A stretch of 64,000 nt of DNA from Paenibacillus sp. FSL R5-0766 (GTDB lineage Bacteria; Bacillota; Bacilli; Paenibacillales; Paenibacillaceae), in assembly GCF_037971845.1 (NCBI RefSeq), contig NZ_CP150227.1, forward strand, positions 6,262,001 through 6,326,000, read 5' to 3'. Made by a program: the position numbers and the translations under genes. The first letter of the stretch is position 1. Each line of letters begins with the position of its first letter. The notes under the pieces were generated by a model that did no database searches, was not told the DNA's origin, and was given only the letters and a program-made list of their open reading frames with translations. This document shows positions 55,050-64,000 of this stretch, in pieces.

Positions 55050-55922
55050 TTAGCCTTGTGCTGCGTTGGCACCTGCCACAATTTCCGTAATCTCCTGCGT
55101 AATCGCCGCTTGACGGGCACGGTTGTATGTCAATGACAAGTCGTTAATGAGTTTGGATGCATTTTTGGTTGCATTACCCATTGCCGTCATTTTCGCGCCG
55201 AGCTCACTTGCCTTACCGTTCAGAAGTGCACCATAGATCAGCGTTTCCGCGTAACGCGGAAGCAGAACCTCCAGTACAGCCTCAGCAGACGGCTCGTATT
55301 CGTAGCTTGCCGTTGGTCCTTCCGCAGCAGTTACCTCAGGTGTTTCCATCGGAAGAAGTTTTTCTACCGTAGGAATCTGGGTCAACGCATTCACAAAGCG
55401 GTTATAACAAATGTACAATTCATCAAATTCAGCCAGTTCAAACCCATGAACAGCTTCGTGTGCGATGGATTTGATATCTGCAAATGAAGGCGAATCCGAC
55501 AGATCCGTTGTTGTGGATGCCATCGCCATTTCACGACGTCTGAAGTAATCGCGTCCTTTACGTCCAATGACGAACAATTCGTAGTCATCCTGGGAGTTGT
55601 GGCGCTCTTTGAGCGTCTGATTAACCTGACGCAAAACGTTCGCATTGTATCCACCTGCAAGACCACGGTCCGATGTAATGATCAGGTAAGCTGTCTTTTT
55701 GACCGGACGGCTCTCCAGCATCGGGTGCTGTATACCTTGCGTGCTTGATGCAATACTAGCTACAACTTCTTTCAGTTTCTCCGAATAAGGACGGGCTGCT
55801 TCCGCTTTTTCCTGCGCTTTACGCAGTTTTGCAGCAGCTACCATCTCCATTGCTTTGGTGATCTGCTTGGTGCTTTGTACGCTTTTAATTTGCCGCTTAA
55901 TTTCGCGCATGCCTTTTGCCAT
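55050..55922 (-). CDS. atpG: ATP synthase subunit gamma
   Basis: A 290-aa rotor shaft of F1. The N-terminal coiled-coil helix is MREIKRQIKSVQSTKQITKA, and the C-terminal one is ASKLINDLSLTYNRARQAAITQEITEIVAGA. The middle has TSDRGLAGGYNANVLR. AGGTGG lies before the ATG. Two short hairpins lie in the 129-bp gap upstream (55940-55996). Confidence 0.98.
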   Translation of the reverse strand: MAKGMREIKRQIKSVQSTKQITKAMEMVAAAKLRKAQEKAEAARPYSEKLKEVVASIASSTQGIQHPMLESRPVKKTAYLIITSDRGLAGGYNANVLRQVNQTLKERHNSQDDYELFVIGRKGRDYFRRREMAMASTTTDLSDSPSFADIKSIAHEAVHGFELAEFDELYICYNRFVNALTQIPTVEKLLPMETPEVTAAEGPTASYEYEPSAEAVLEVLLPRYAETLIYGALLNGKASELGAKMTAMGNATKNASKLINDLSLTYNRARQAAITQEITEIVAGANAAQG

Positions 55923-55935
55923 GATTTCACCACCT

Positions 55936-55998
55936 TAAAGTTTTGACAAAGTCAAAACTACATCGTAAGCATCATCTTTTTTGACAGAGTCAAAGTAT
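55936..55998 (-). repeat. Two near-identical hairpins in the atpA-atpG gap
   Basis: GTTTTGAC-AAA-GTCAAAAC (55940-55958) and TTTGAC-AGA-GTCAAA (about 55980-55995) share the stem and differ in the loop. Neither has a good T-tract in the leftward direction, so they are more likely processing or stability elements than terminators. Confidence 0.6.
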
Positions 55999-56051
55999 TA
56001 CATGCAGACATGCGGAATCGGTTAGACAACTCCGCACCTGCAATCATTTAT

Positions 56052-57572
<1,521 letters not shown>

Positions 57573-57582
57573 TCACCCCAAT

Positions 57583-58131
57583 CTACTGTACTCGTCTGTT
57601 AAAAGACTGCTCAAGACGTTCGAGCTTGCCAGCCAAGCTGCCGTCATAGATCGTATCGCCAATGGCGACTTTCAATCCGCCCAGCAGAGTCGGATCAACA
57701 ATGTTCTCGATACGAATCTTTTTATTCACACGGCCACCGAATTCACGGGCTACCGCTTCTTTTTCTTCATCATTCAACGCATAAGTCGAGTAGACACGCG
57801 CATCAGCGATGCCCAGCGACTCACCTTGGATCTTCCGATAATCATTCAGCAAGTCTCCCAGCAATTCAACGCGTCCGCGCTCAATCAGCAACAAGACTGT
57901 ACGAAGGACTGAATCGGATACCTTGCCATCAAGACTTGAGTGAATTACGTTCTGCTTCGCTTCATCAGAAATGTTAGGGGATACGATAAATTTCTCGATA
58001 TCTGCATCTCCGGTCAATGCACTGACTACTGCAACCAGTTCCTGTTCAACCTCAAGCACCTGCTGTTGCTGAAGAGCAACTTCGAACAATGCTTTCGCAT
58101 AACGCTTGGCAACTATCGTATCGCGGCTCAT
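57583..58131 (-). CDS. atpH: ATP synthase subunit delta
   Basis: A 182-aa peripheral-stalk subunit linking F1 to subunit b. It has the N-terminal helical domain (VAKRYAKALFEVALQQQQ) and the C-terminal conserved segment (IENIVDPTLLGGLKVAIGDTIYDGSL). It starts inside the stop of atpF (ATGA overlap), a sign of translational coupling. Confidence 0.97.
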   Translation of the reverse strand: MSRDTIVAKRYAKALFEVALQQQQVLEVEQELVAVVSALTGDADIEKFIVSPNISDEAKQNVIHSSLDGKVSDSVLRTVLLLIERGRVELLGDLLNDYRKIQGESLGIADARVYSTYALNDEEKEAVAREFGGRVNKKIRIENIVDPTLLGGLKVAIGDTIYDGSLAGKLERLEQSFNRRVQ

Positions 58132-58616
58132 TGTCGGCCTCCTACCTCATTGAGGTATTGGTTCACAAGCTCTTCTTGTGCAGGACCGTTCTCAACTTCT
58201 TTTTTGATCAACTTGGATGCAATCTGAACGGAAGCTGTACCCAGTTCGCTGCGAAGTGCTGCGACTGCTTTGTTCTTCTCGCTCTCGATTTCGCGTACTG
58301 CATCGTCTTTCAGACGATTAGCTTCAGCTTTTGCATCAGCCAAAATCGATTCAGCTTGTTTGCCACCCGTTTGTTTGGACTGTTCAATGATGTCGTAAGC
58401 ATCTTGACGTGCTTGCTCAAGAGCTTGTTTTTGTTCCTCCACATAGGCAATGGCCTGTTCCCGAGTCTGTGCAGCCTCATTCATCTGCGTCATCACGAGT
58501 TCACGACGTTTTTCCATAATGGAGAACAAAGGCCCGAAGGCATAACGGCTAAGCAGCCAATATAAAATTGCAAATGCAACAATCGCAAGAAGCGTATTTT
58601 CCCATATGAAACTCAA
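58128..58616 (-). CDS. atpF: ATP synthase subunit b
   Basis: A 162-aa peripheral-stalk subunit. I chose the TTG at 58616 (MSFIWENTLLAIVAFAILYW) because AAGGAG lies 8 nt upstream. An ATG 13 codons earlier has no ribosome site. One N-terminal membrane helix is followed by a long charged coiled coil (MEKRRELVMTQMNEAAQTRE ... LRSELGTASVQIASKLI). A terminator-like hairpin at 58677-58706 lies between atpE and this gene. Confidence 0.95.
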   Translation of the reverse strand: MSFIWENTLLAIVAFAILYWLLSRYAFGPLFSIMEKRRELVMTQMNEAAQTREQAIAYVEEQKQALEQARQDAYDIIEQSKQTGGKQAESILADAKAEANRLKDDAVREIESEKNKAVAALRSELGTASVQIASKLIKKEVENGPAQEELVNQYLNEVGGRQ

Positions 58617-58676
58617 TCTGTTCACTCCTTCCTGGAGGTATCCTTGAAACGTCATCCGTTAGAACGGATATTACCT

Positions 58677-58706
58677 AAAAAGAAGGCGCGGATGGCTATG
58701 GCCTTC
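58677..58706 (-). terminator. Attenuator-like hairpin between atpE and atpF
   Basis: On the minus strand GAAGGC (58701-58706) pairs with GCCTTC (58682-58687) around a 13-nt loop and is followed by five T. Partial termination here would leave more atpE than downstream message, which suits the multi-copy c ring. That effect is inferred. Confidence 0.5.
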
Positions 58707-58729
58707 CCCGCCAAACCTTTAAAATTTAA

Positions 58730-58996
<267 letters not shown>

Positions 58997-59032
58997 TCAG
59001 CCTGGTGAAGAAATCTTCGTAGGGCTTGAAAC

Positions 59033-59851
59033 TTAATGCTCGTCGTGTGTCTCGATGCTCTGTGAAATGTACACCATCATCAAGATAACAAACACAAATG
59101 CCTGGATCGCGCCGATAAAGATACTGAAGCCTTGCCACACCATAAGTAGCGGAATCGCTGCAATAGCACCAAACACTTTGAATGTGGTCAGTTTCAGGAT
59201 CGTTGCGATCAGTACCTCACCCGCGAAGATATTCGCGAATAGACGCATACCGTGTGTCAACAGCTTGGATGCCGTCTCAATCAAGTTGATTGGCAAGAAC
59301 AAGGCGAATGGCTTGAAGTAATGCTGGAGATACCCTTTGGTGTTACGGAACAATCCAAGTCCATGAGATACAAGGAACGCTACGAGAGCGAGTCCCATCG
59401 TTACAGACAAGTCGGCTGTTGGTGATTTCCACCAGGCCAGTTCAACGTGTGGGTGTGCCTCTGGGTCCTTGGCATGCGCTTTTTCAAACGCCTCCACCGC
59501 TGTAACAATCGGCTTACCGAATACTTGCGCATGTTCTGCGCTGTCCACTGCAGTTACCGCTTGGAATGGAAGTCCGAGCATGTTTCCTACAAAAATGAAC
59601 ATAATCATGGAAAGAGCGAGAGAGATAAAATGTTTACCTTTCTTCATATCCATTGTACTGGAAATCAGATTGCGGACGAATTCTACTGCCCACTCCATAA
59701 AATTTTGCAGCTTGCCGGGATTTTCAACGGATAATCTCCGTGTTGCCAGTACAGCAAAAATAAAAACAAGTGCACCTGTTACCACCAGCATCAACAGTAC
59801 CGATAGATCCAGTCGAAATCCGCCAAGCATAATAATTGGAGCTTCATGCAT
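59033..59851 (-). CDS. atpB: ATP synthase subunit a
   Basis: A 272-aa Fo membrane subunit forming the ion path against the c ring. The essential Arg lies in LLTHGMRLFANIFAGEVL. It has about six membrane helices. An extra hydrophilic loop of about 35 residues (EHAQVFGKPIVTAVEAFEKA and following) projects after the second helix. GGGGTG lies before the ATG. Confidence 0.97.
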   Translation of the reverse strand: MHEAPIIMLGGFRLDLSVLLMLVVTGALVFIFAVLATRRLSVENPGKLQNFMEWAVEFVRNLISSTMDMKKGKHFISLALSMIMFIFVGNMLGLPFQAVTAVDSAEHAQVFGKPIVTAVEAFEKAHAKDPEAHPHVELAWWKSPTADLSVTMGLALVAFLVSHGLGLFRNTKGYLQHYFKPFALFLPINLIETASKLLTHGMRLFANIFAGEVLIATILKLTTFKVFGAIAAIPLLMVWQGFSIFIGAIQAFVFVILMMVYISQSIETHDEH

Positions 59852-59896
59852 ATTTTTCTCACCCCTTTCTCGACTTGAAAGCTGCAGCCCTTAACA

Positions 59897-60274
59897 TCAT
59901 TCTGCTCTGCGGGAATGGACAATCCCTATAATCAGTAAGGAATATTGTGCAATGACGAGACCGCCTGCAACCGCATATGTATTGAAGTACTGCGGAAAGC
60001 GCATCGATATGAATATACCGAGCACAGCGAGTGCCGCTCTTGTCAAGAATCCCAAGTTGACACGCTTCAAGTTACCTTCTGCCGCATCATCAGACATTTT
60101 CCTTACTTTGTAGCCCAGGTAAAATGCATTGATCCAGCTAACTCCTGTACCCAGGGCCAGTCCCAAAGCAATTGTCTCCACACGTGGCATAAAGGCCGCT
60201 GCGAGAAAACAAATCATAAGAAAGTACATGACGAAAACAGTCATCGATCTGCGGTATCTGGTTAGTTCACTCAT
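59897..60274 (-). CDS. atpI: ATP synthase subunit I (AtpI)
   Basis: A 125-aa protein with four membrane helices (MTVFVMYFLMICFLAAAFMP, LGLALGTGVSWINAFYLG, FLTRAALAVLGIFISM, VAGGLVIAQYSLLIIGIV). GGGGG lies 6 nt before the ATG at 60274, which overlaps the end of atpZ. AtpI helps assemble the c ring and is not part of the final enzyme. Confidence 0.9.
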   Translation of the reverse strand: MSELTRYRRSMTVFVMYFLMICFLAAAFMPRVETIALGLALGTGVSWINAFYLGYKVRKMSDDAAEGNLKRVNLGFLTRAALAVLGIFISMRFPQYFNTYAVAGGLVIAQYSLLIIGIVHSRRAE

Positions 60275-60521
60275 CACTTTCCCCCATGATTTTTTTCGCG
60301 ATAAAGTAGATGCTTACACCGCCTGCCGCAAGAAAAAAGAGAACGCTTACGGCGATCCATATTCCGTTACCTCCGATGGTCTTGTCCAACCAGGAGCCAG
60401 CGTAATATCCGGCAACAGCGAGAATGGCAATCTCGATCCCAAAAGCTGTCACGAGTCCCATTGCTTTCCATACATTATCGTCATGGTTACGGGATGAATT
60501 TGGTTTGTTCGAATCGGCCAT
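60267..60521 (-). CDS. atpZ: AtpZ/AtpI-family small membrane protein
   Basis: An 84-aa protein with two helices (AMGLVTAFGIEIAILAVAGYY and WIAVSVLFFLAAGGVSIYFI). AAGGGTGG lies 8 nt before the ATG at 60521. It fits the AtpZ/AtpI family (putative F0F1-ATPase subunit). It is the first gene of the operon, and its stop overlaps atpI. A part in magnesium uptake or c-ring assembly has been proposed for relatives. I cannot tell which applies here. Confidence 0.85.
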   Translation of the reverse strand: MADSNKPNSSRNHDDNVWKAMGLVTAFGIEIAILAVAGYYAGSWLDKTIGGNGIWIAVSVLFFLAAGGVSIYFIAKKIMGESDE

Positions 60522-60550
60522 TTTCCACGCCACCCTTGCAATCCCAGTTA

Positions 60551-60580
60551 ATTTTACTGAATGATGAGAGCCTTTGTCAA
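60551..60580 (-). promoter_or_regulatory. Sigma-A-type promoter of the ATP synthase operon
   Basis: On the minus strand a perfect TTGACA (60575-60580), an 18-bp spacer and TAAAAT (60551-60556). Transcription would begin about 20 nt before the atpZ ribosome site. A GCATACAGTT/AACTGTAC inverted repeat further upstream (about 60655-60673) might be an operator or the end of the mnaA message. Confidence 0.75.
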
Positions 60581-60706
60581 TTGAATGATTTTAGCGTTTT
60601 AAAGGGGGAAACGACGGGAATACAGACCCTCAAAGCCCATAAACCCGCGTAAACCGTACAGTTTAACTGTATGCTTGCCCTTTATAAATCCGTCAGAAAA
60701 AATGTA

Positions 60707-61864
60707 TTATTTTTTGAATTTTCTGTGAAATGATTCCGGACGCTCACTATTTACACCGAAATGATGCAAAATCGCATTGACAATTCTTTCCGAAGCATGT
60801 CCATCACCGTATGGATTGGCAGCCTGGCTCATGCTTGCATACAGGGTTTTGTCTGTAAGCAGAGCTTTGGTCCGTTCATACACACGTTCCTCTTCGGTAC
60901 CTACCAATTCCAGCGTTCCGGCTTCAATACCTTCCGGGCGTTCTGTTGTATCGCGCAATACGAGCACAGGCACACCAAACGAAGGCGCTTCTTCCTGCAA
61001 ACCGCCTGAATCGGTCAAAATCAAGTGAGTGTGCGGGTAAAAATTATGCAAATCCACCACGTCTAGTGGATCAATTAATTGAATACGGGGATGATTCCCC
61101 AAAATCGCGTGAGCCGGCTCCTTCACAGCAGGACTTGGATGCACCGGGTACACGATGGCAATATCTTCAAATTCGTCGGCAATCCGTTTGACGGCCTGGA
61201 AAATGTTGCGGTGAGGCTCGCCTTGAGATTCACGGCGATGAGCTGTCATCAGCACAAGGCGTTTGCCTTGGGCCCAATCAAGTACCGGGTGTGTGTAGTC
61301 CTCCCGTACAGTATATTGAAACACATCTGTTACCGTGTTGCCTGTGACGTACGTACTAGACTCTGATTTATTTTCTTTGGCAAGATTGGAAGAAGACCAA
61401 TCCGTAGGCGCAAAGTGTAGATCCGCCAGTACTCCCGTCAGCTGACGGTTCATCTCTTCCGGATATGGAGACAGCTTGTTCCACGTCCGCAGCCCAGCTT
61501 CCACATGTCCTACCTGAATCTGTTGCAAGAATGCTGCGTAGCTCGCTACAAAGGTAGTTAATGTGTCCCCGTGAACCAGTACAATATCCGGCTTCGCTTC
61601 GGCTAACACCGGTTCCAGACCGCCAAGCACACGAATTGTGATTTCATTCAATGTCTGACGGTCCTTCATCACATCCAGATCATAATCGGGATGAATGTCG
61701 AAAACTTCAAGTACCTGATCCAACATCTGGCGATGCTGCGCAGTTACGCAAACAATAGATTCAATAGACTCAGGGTGTTTCTGCAATTCCAAAATAAGCG
61801 GAGCCATCTTGATGGCTTCCGGACGCACCCCGAAGATCGTCATGACTTTAATTTTGTTGGACAT
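60707..61864 (-). CDS. mnaA: UDP-N-acetylglucosamine 2-epimerase
   Basis: A 385-aa non-hydrolysing cytosolic epimerase converting UDP-GlcNAc to UDP-ManNAc, the donor used by TagA. Family motifs are GVRPEAIKMAPL, HVEAGLRT, MTAHRRES, DSGGLQEEAPSFGVPVLVLR and TTERPEG. Length is standard. AAGGGG precedes the ATG, 38 bp after upp, so it is likely cotranscribed with upp. No terminator was seen between it and the atp promoter. Confidence 0.96.
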   Translation of the reverse strand: MSNKIKVMTIFGVRPEAIKMAPLILELQKHPESIESIVCVTAQHRQMLDQVLEVFDIHPDYDLDVMKDRQTLNEITIRVLGGLEPVLAEAKPDIVLVHGDTLTTFVASYAAFLQQIQVGHVEAGLRTWNKLSPYPEEMNRQLTGVLADLHFAPTDWSSSNLAKENKSESSTYVTGNTVTDVFQYTVREDYTHPVLDWAQGKRLVLMTAHRRESQGEPHRNIFQAVKRIADEFEDIAIVYPVHPSPAVKEPAHAILGNHPRIQLIDPLDVVDLHNFYPHTHLILTDSGGLQEEAPSFGVPVLVLRDTTERPEGIEAGTLELVGTEEERVYERTKALLTDKTLYASMSQAANPYGDGHASERIVNAILHHFGVNSERPESFHRKFKK

Positions 61865-61902
61865 TCGAGCAAAGCCCCTTTTCTACTCCGCATGCAATAT
61901 GC

Positions 61903-62532
61903 TTATTTAGTGCCGTATAGACGGTCTCCTGCATCTCCAAGCCCTGGAACGATATAACCATGATCATCCAGACGGTCGTCCAATGCTGCTACATAGATGT
62001 CCACATCGGGATGTGCATCTTGCACAGCTTTTACGCCTTCCGGTGCTGCAACCAGGTTCATCATCTTGATTTGGGTACAGCCACGTTTTTTGAGCACGTC
62101 AATAGCTGCAATTGCCGAACCACCCGTTGCCAGCATCGGATCAATTACAATCAACTGACGCTCTGTTACGTCTGTAGGCAGTTTGGTGTAGTATTCTACC
62201 GGTTGCAGTGTTTCCGGGTCACGGAACAGACCAACATGTCCAACTTTTGCCGCTGGCAACAATTTCACAACGCCATCTAGCATTCCGAGTCCTGCGCGCA
62301 GAATCGGCACCAGTCCGAGCATACGTCCAGAGATGACTTTACCTTGTGTTGCAGCTACAGGTGTCTGTACATCAATCGTTTCCAGTTCAACATCTCTTGT
62401 AATTTCATAAGCCATCAACGTTGCTACTTCATCCACCAATTCACGAAAATCTTTCGTATTCGTACGCATGTCGCGTATAAACGTCAGTTTGTGTTGAATC
62501 AAAGGGTGATCACATATTACTAATTTTCCCAT
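61903..62532 (-). CDS. upp: Uracil phosphoribosyltransferase
   Basis: A 209-aa salvage enzyme making UMP from uracil and PRPP. The PRPP loop is [15 protein letters not shown], and the uracil-binding segment is [19 protein letters not shown] at the C-terminus. GGAGGG lies before the ATG. Its position after glyA and ahead of the atp operon is as in B. subtilis, with mnaA added. Confidence 0.98.
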   Translation of the reverse strand: MGKLVICDHPLIQHKLTFIRDMRTNTKDFRELVDEVATLMAYEITRDVELETIDVQTPVAATQGKVISGRMLGLVPILRAGLGMLDGVVKLLPAAKVGHVGLFRDPETLQPVEYYTKLPTDVTERQLIVIDPMLATGGSAIAAIDVLKKRGCTQIKMMNLVAAPEGVKAVQDAHPDVDIYVAALDDRLDDHGYIVPGLGDAGDRLYGTK

Positions 62533-62687
62533 CTAATTTGTCCCTCCGGTAAGTTCTTCATGTTCAGCATTTCCAAATATACCTAGCCACCATTCATGGG
62601 CTCGATAAATCCTGTATATTATATCATCACCAACAACGAATTACACCATCAAAGGGCACCCAATCATTACAGATTACCGAATCCTAT

Positions 62688-62727
62688 AAAAAACAGGACC
62701 GGAAAATGATCCATCCGGTCCTGTTTT
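62688..62727 (-). terminator. glyA: glyA terminator
   Basis: A perfect 14-bp stem, AAAACAGGACCGGA (62690-62703) with TCCGGTCCTGTTTT (62714-62727), followed on the minus strand by further T. It lies 230 bp past the glyA stop, with element E between. Confidence 0.9.
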
Positions 62728-62745
62728 GCTCATGCTGTTATGTCA

Positions 62746-62933
62746 TTGAGTATGTTCAAAAACGTGTAAACACTAATGATGCTCCGCAAACCGAATGACC
62801 TTCCGATCGCTGTTATCCCCAGATTTCTTTGATCCAATTATAATTGTTGAAATCTGGGGATAAAGGCGAGCGCTACGCTTCTTCAGGTTCTTTCGGTTTG
62901 CTCCATCTGTGTGTGTACATTAAGAACACTCAA
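62746..62933 (+). repeat. Long palindromic interspersed element, copy E
   Basis: Core blocks: GATCGCTGTTATC (62805-62817) and GATAAAGGCGAGCGCTACGC (from 62859). The middle stem is perfect over 15 bp (TTATCCCCAGATTTC at 62813-62827 with its complement at 62849-62863). The apical hairpin is CAATTATAATTG. The base pairs GCAAACCGAA with TTCGGTTTGC, and the outermost arms pair TTGAGT with ACTCAA. It sits inside the predicted 3' untranslated region of glyA. Confidence 0.88.
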
Positions 62934-62958
62934 ATACAAACACCATTAGCAAAGTTTT

Positions 62959-64000
62959 TTAGTATTTAAGATCGGTATAGAGCGGGAATTGGTCTGTCAG
63001 TGCAGTCACTTCTGCACGAGCTTCATCCAGCTTCGCTGTATCTTTTGGATTTTTCAATGTTTTAGCAATGATCTTACCGATCGCTACCATCGCTTCTTCG
63101 TTCATGCCACGGGAAGTTGCAGCAGGTGTACCAATTCGAATACCACTCGTTACAAACGGGCTTGTAGGGTCGAATGGAATTGCATTTTTGTTCACGGTAA
63201 TGCCGATGGAATCAAGTACATGCTCAGCTTCCTTACCTGTGATGTTCACACTGCGTGTGTCAATCAGCATCAAGTGGTTATCTGTACCACCGGATACGAT
63301 GTTCAATCCTTCAGCGATCAGTGTTTCAGCCAGAACCTGTGCGTTTTTCACGACATTCTGTGCATATGTTTTGAACGAAGGTTGCAAAGCTTCACCGAAT
63401 GCTACCGCTTTGGAAGCAATCACGTGCATCAAAGGTCCACCTTGGGAACCTGGGAATACGGCTTTATCAATCGCTGCTGCCCATGCTTTGCGGCACAGAA
63501 TCATACCACCACGAGGTCCACGCAGCGTTTTGTGTGTGGTTGTTGTTACGAAATGCGCATGTGGAACCGGGTTTGGATGCAAACCAGCAGCAACCAGTCC
63601 TGCGATATGAGCCATGTCCACCATGAACAAAGCGCCTACATCATTGGCGATGGAAGCCAGCTTTTCAAAATCAATGGTACGCGGATATGCACTTGCACCT
63701 GCAACGATCAGACGAGGGCGGTGTTTGAAAGCCGCTTTGCGTACTTCATCATAATCAATCAGGAATGTATCTTCCTGTACGCCGTATGCTACAAAGTTGT
63801 ACAGCAAACCAGATGCGTTAACCGGGCTACCGTGTGTGAGGTGTCCACCATGGGCAAGGTTCATACCAAGTACAGTATCACCAGGTTTCAACGCTGCAAG
63901 ATATACTGCCATGTTCGCTTGTGCACCGGAGTGAGGTTGAACATTCACGTGTTCTGCTCCGAACAATTCTTTTGCACGATCACGCGCGATGTCTTCAACG
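62959..64000 (-). CDS. glyA: Serine hydroxymethyltransferase (5' end outside window)
   Basis: The C-terminal 346 or so residues of a ~415-aa PLP enzyme that converts serine and tetrahydrofolate to glycine and methylene-tetrahydrofolate. Visible motifs are [39 protein letters not shown], the PLP-lysine segment [17 protein letters not shown], and [15 protein letters not shown]. The frame is open to the window edge ([18 protein letters not shown]). A terminator lies at 62688-62727. Confidence 0.98.
   Translation of the reverse strand, partial: VEDIARDRAKELFGAEHVNVQPHSGAQANMAVYLAALKPGDTVLGMNLAHGGHLTHGSPVNASGLLYNFVAYGVQEDTFLIDYDEVRKAAFKHRPRLIVAGASAYPRTIDFEKLASIANDVGALFMVDMAHIAGLVAAGLHPNPVPHAHFVTTTTHKTLRGPRGGMILCRKAWAAAIDKAVFPGSQGGPLMHVIASKAVAFGEALQPSFKTYAQNVVKNAQVLAETLIAEGLNIVSGGTDNHLMLIDTRSVNITGKEAEHVLDSIGITVNKNAIPFDPTSPFVTSGIRIGTPAATSRGMNEEAMVAIGKIIAKTLKNPKDTAKLDEARAEVTALTDQFPLYTDLKY

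Overview
The window looks like the chromosome of a spore-forming, flagellated, S-layer-bearing member of the Bacillota, most probably Paenibacillus. The evidence is a set of spore genes (spoIIID, spoIIQ, spoIID, an alpha/beta-type SASP), degSU and comF genes, several very large SLH-domain surface proteins, csaB, and a gene order close to that around the Bacillus subtilis atp-murAA-spoIID-spoIIQ-spoIIID-mbl-flhO-flhP-fabZ region. Every gene I can support lies on the minus strand, so transcription runs from high to low coordinates throughout. No rRNA, tRNA, CRISPR array or intact insertion sequence was seen.

Layout in direction of transcription. 64000-60.7 kb: glyA (5' end outside the window), upp, mnaA. 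60.5-53 kb: the F1Fo ATP synthase operon atpZ-atpI-atpBEFHAGDC behind a good sigma-A-type promoter. 52.5-42.3 kb: ywzB, murAA, spoIID, spoIIQ, spoIIID, mbl, flhO, flhP, an EpuA-like gene and fabZ. 42.1-34.6 kb: pgcA, then a wall-glycopolymer set (DUF5693 protein, csaB, tagA, tagO). 34.4-16.2 kb: surface proteins (two SLH-anchored adhesin-like giants, an abundant-looking S-layer protein with N-terminal SLH domains and an unrecognised secreted protein), with metK and a SASP gene among them. 16.1-14.0 kb: a decayed RHS gene that keeps an intact-looking nuclease-like toxin tail and a partner lipoprotein. 13.5-4.7 kb: a phosphodiester glycosidase, degS, degU, a small membrane protein, comFA and comFC. 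4.4-0 kb: a giant FN3-repeat surface protein that runs off the window.

The cell-surface genes fit together. TagO and TagA start wall polymers on undecaprenyl phosphate, MnaA supplies UDP-ManNAc, PgcA supplies hexose-1-phosphate, and CsaB adds the pyruvate ketal that SLH domains bind. Three SLH-domain proteins are encoded next to these genes.

The most unusual signal is non-coding. Five intergenic copies of a roughly 190-230 bp imperfect palindrome occur between 35.8 and 62.9 kb. They share a conserved core, while the outer arms and apical hairpin differ from copy to copy and remain self-complementary, with clear compensatory changes. A second structured region, between flhO and flhP, has 112-bp GC-rich tandem repeats with paired hairpins, a 15-bp perfect stem, and a GGGAGGG/CCCTCCC arrangement over the flhP ribosome binding site. 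Neither matches a family I recognise.
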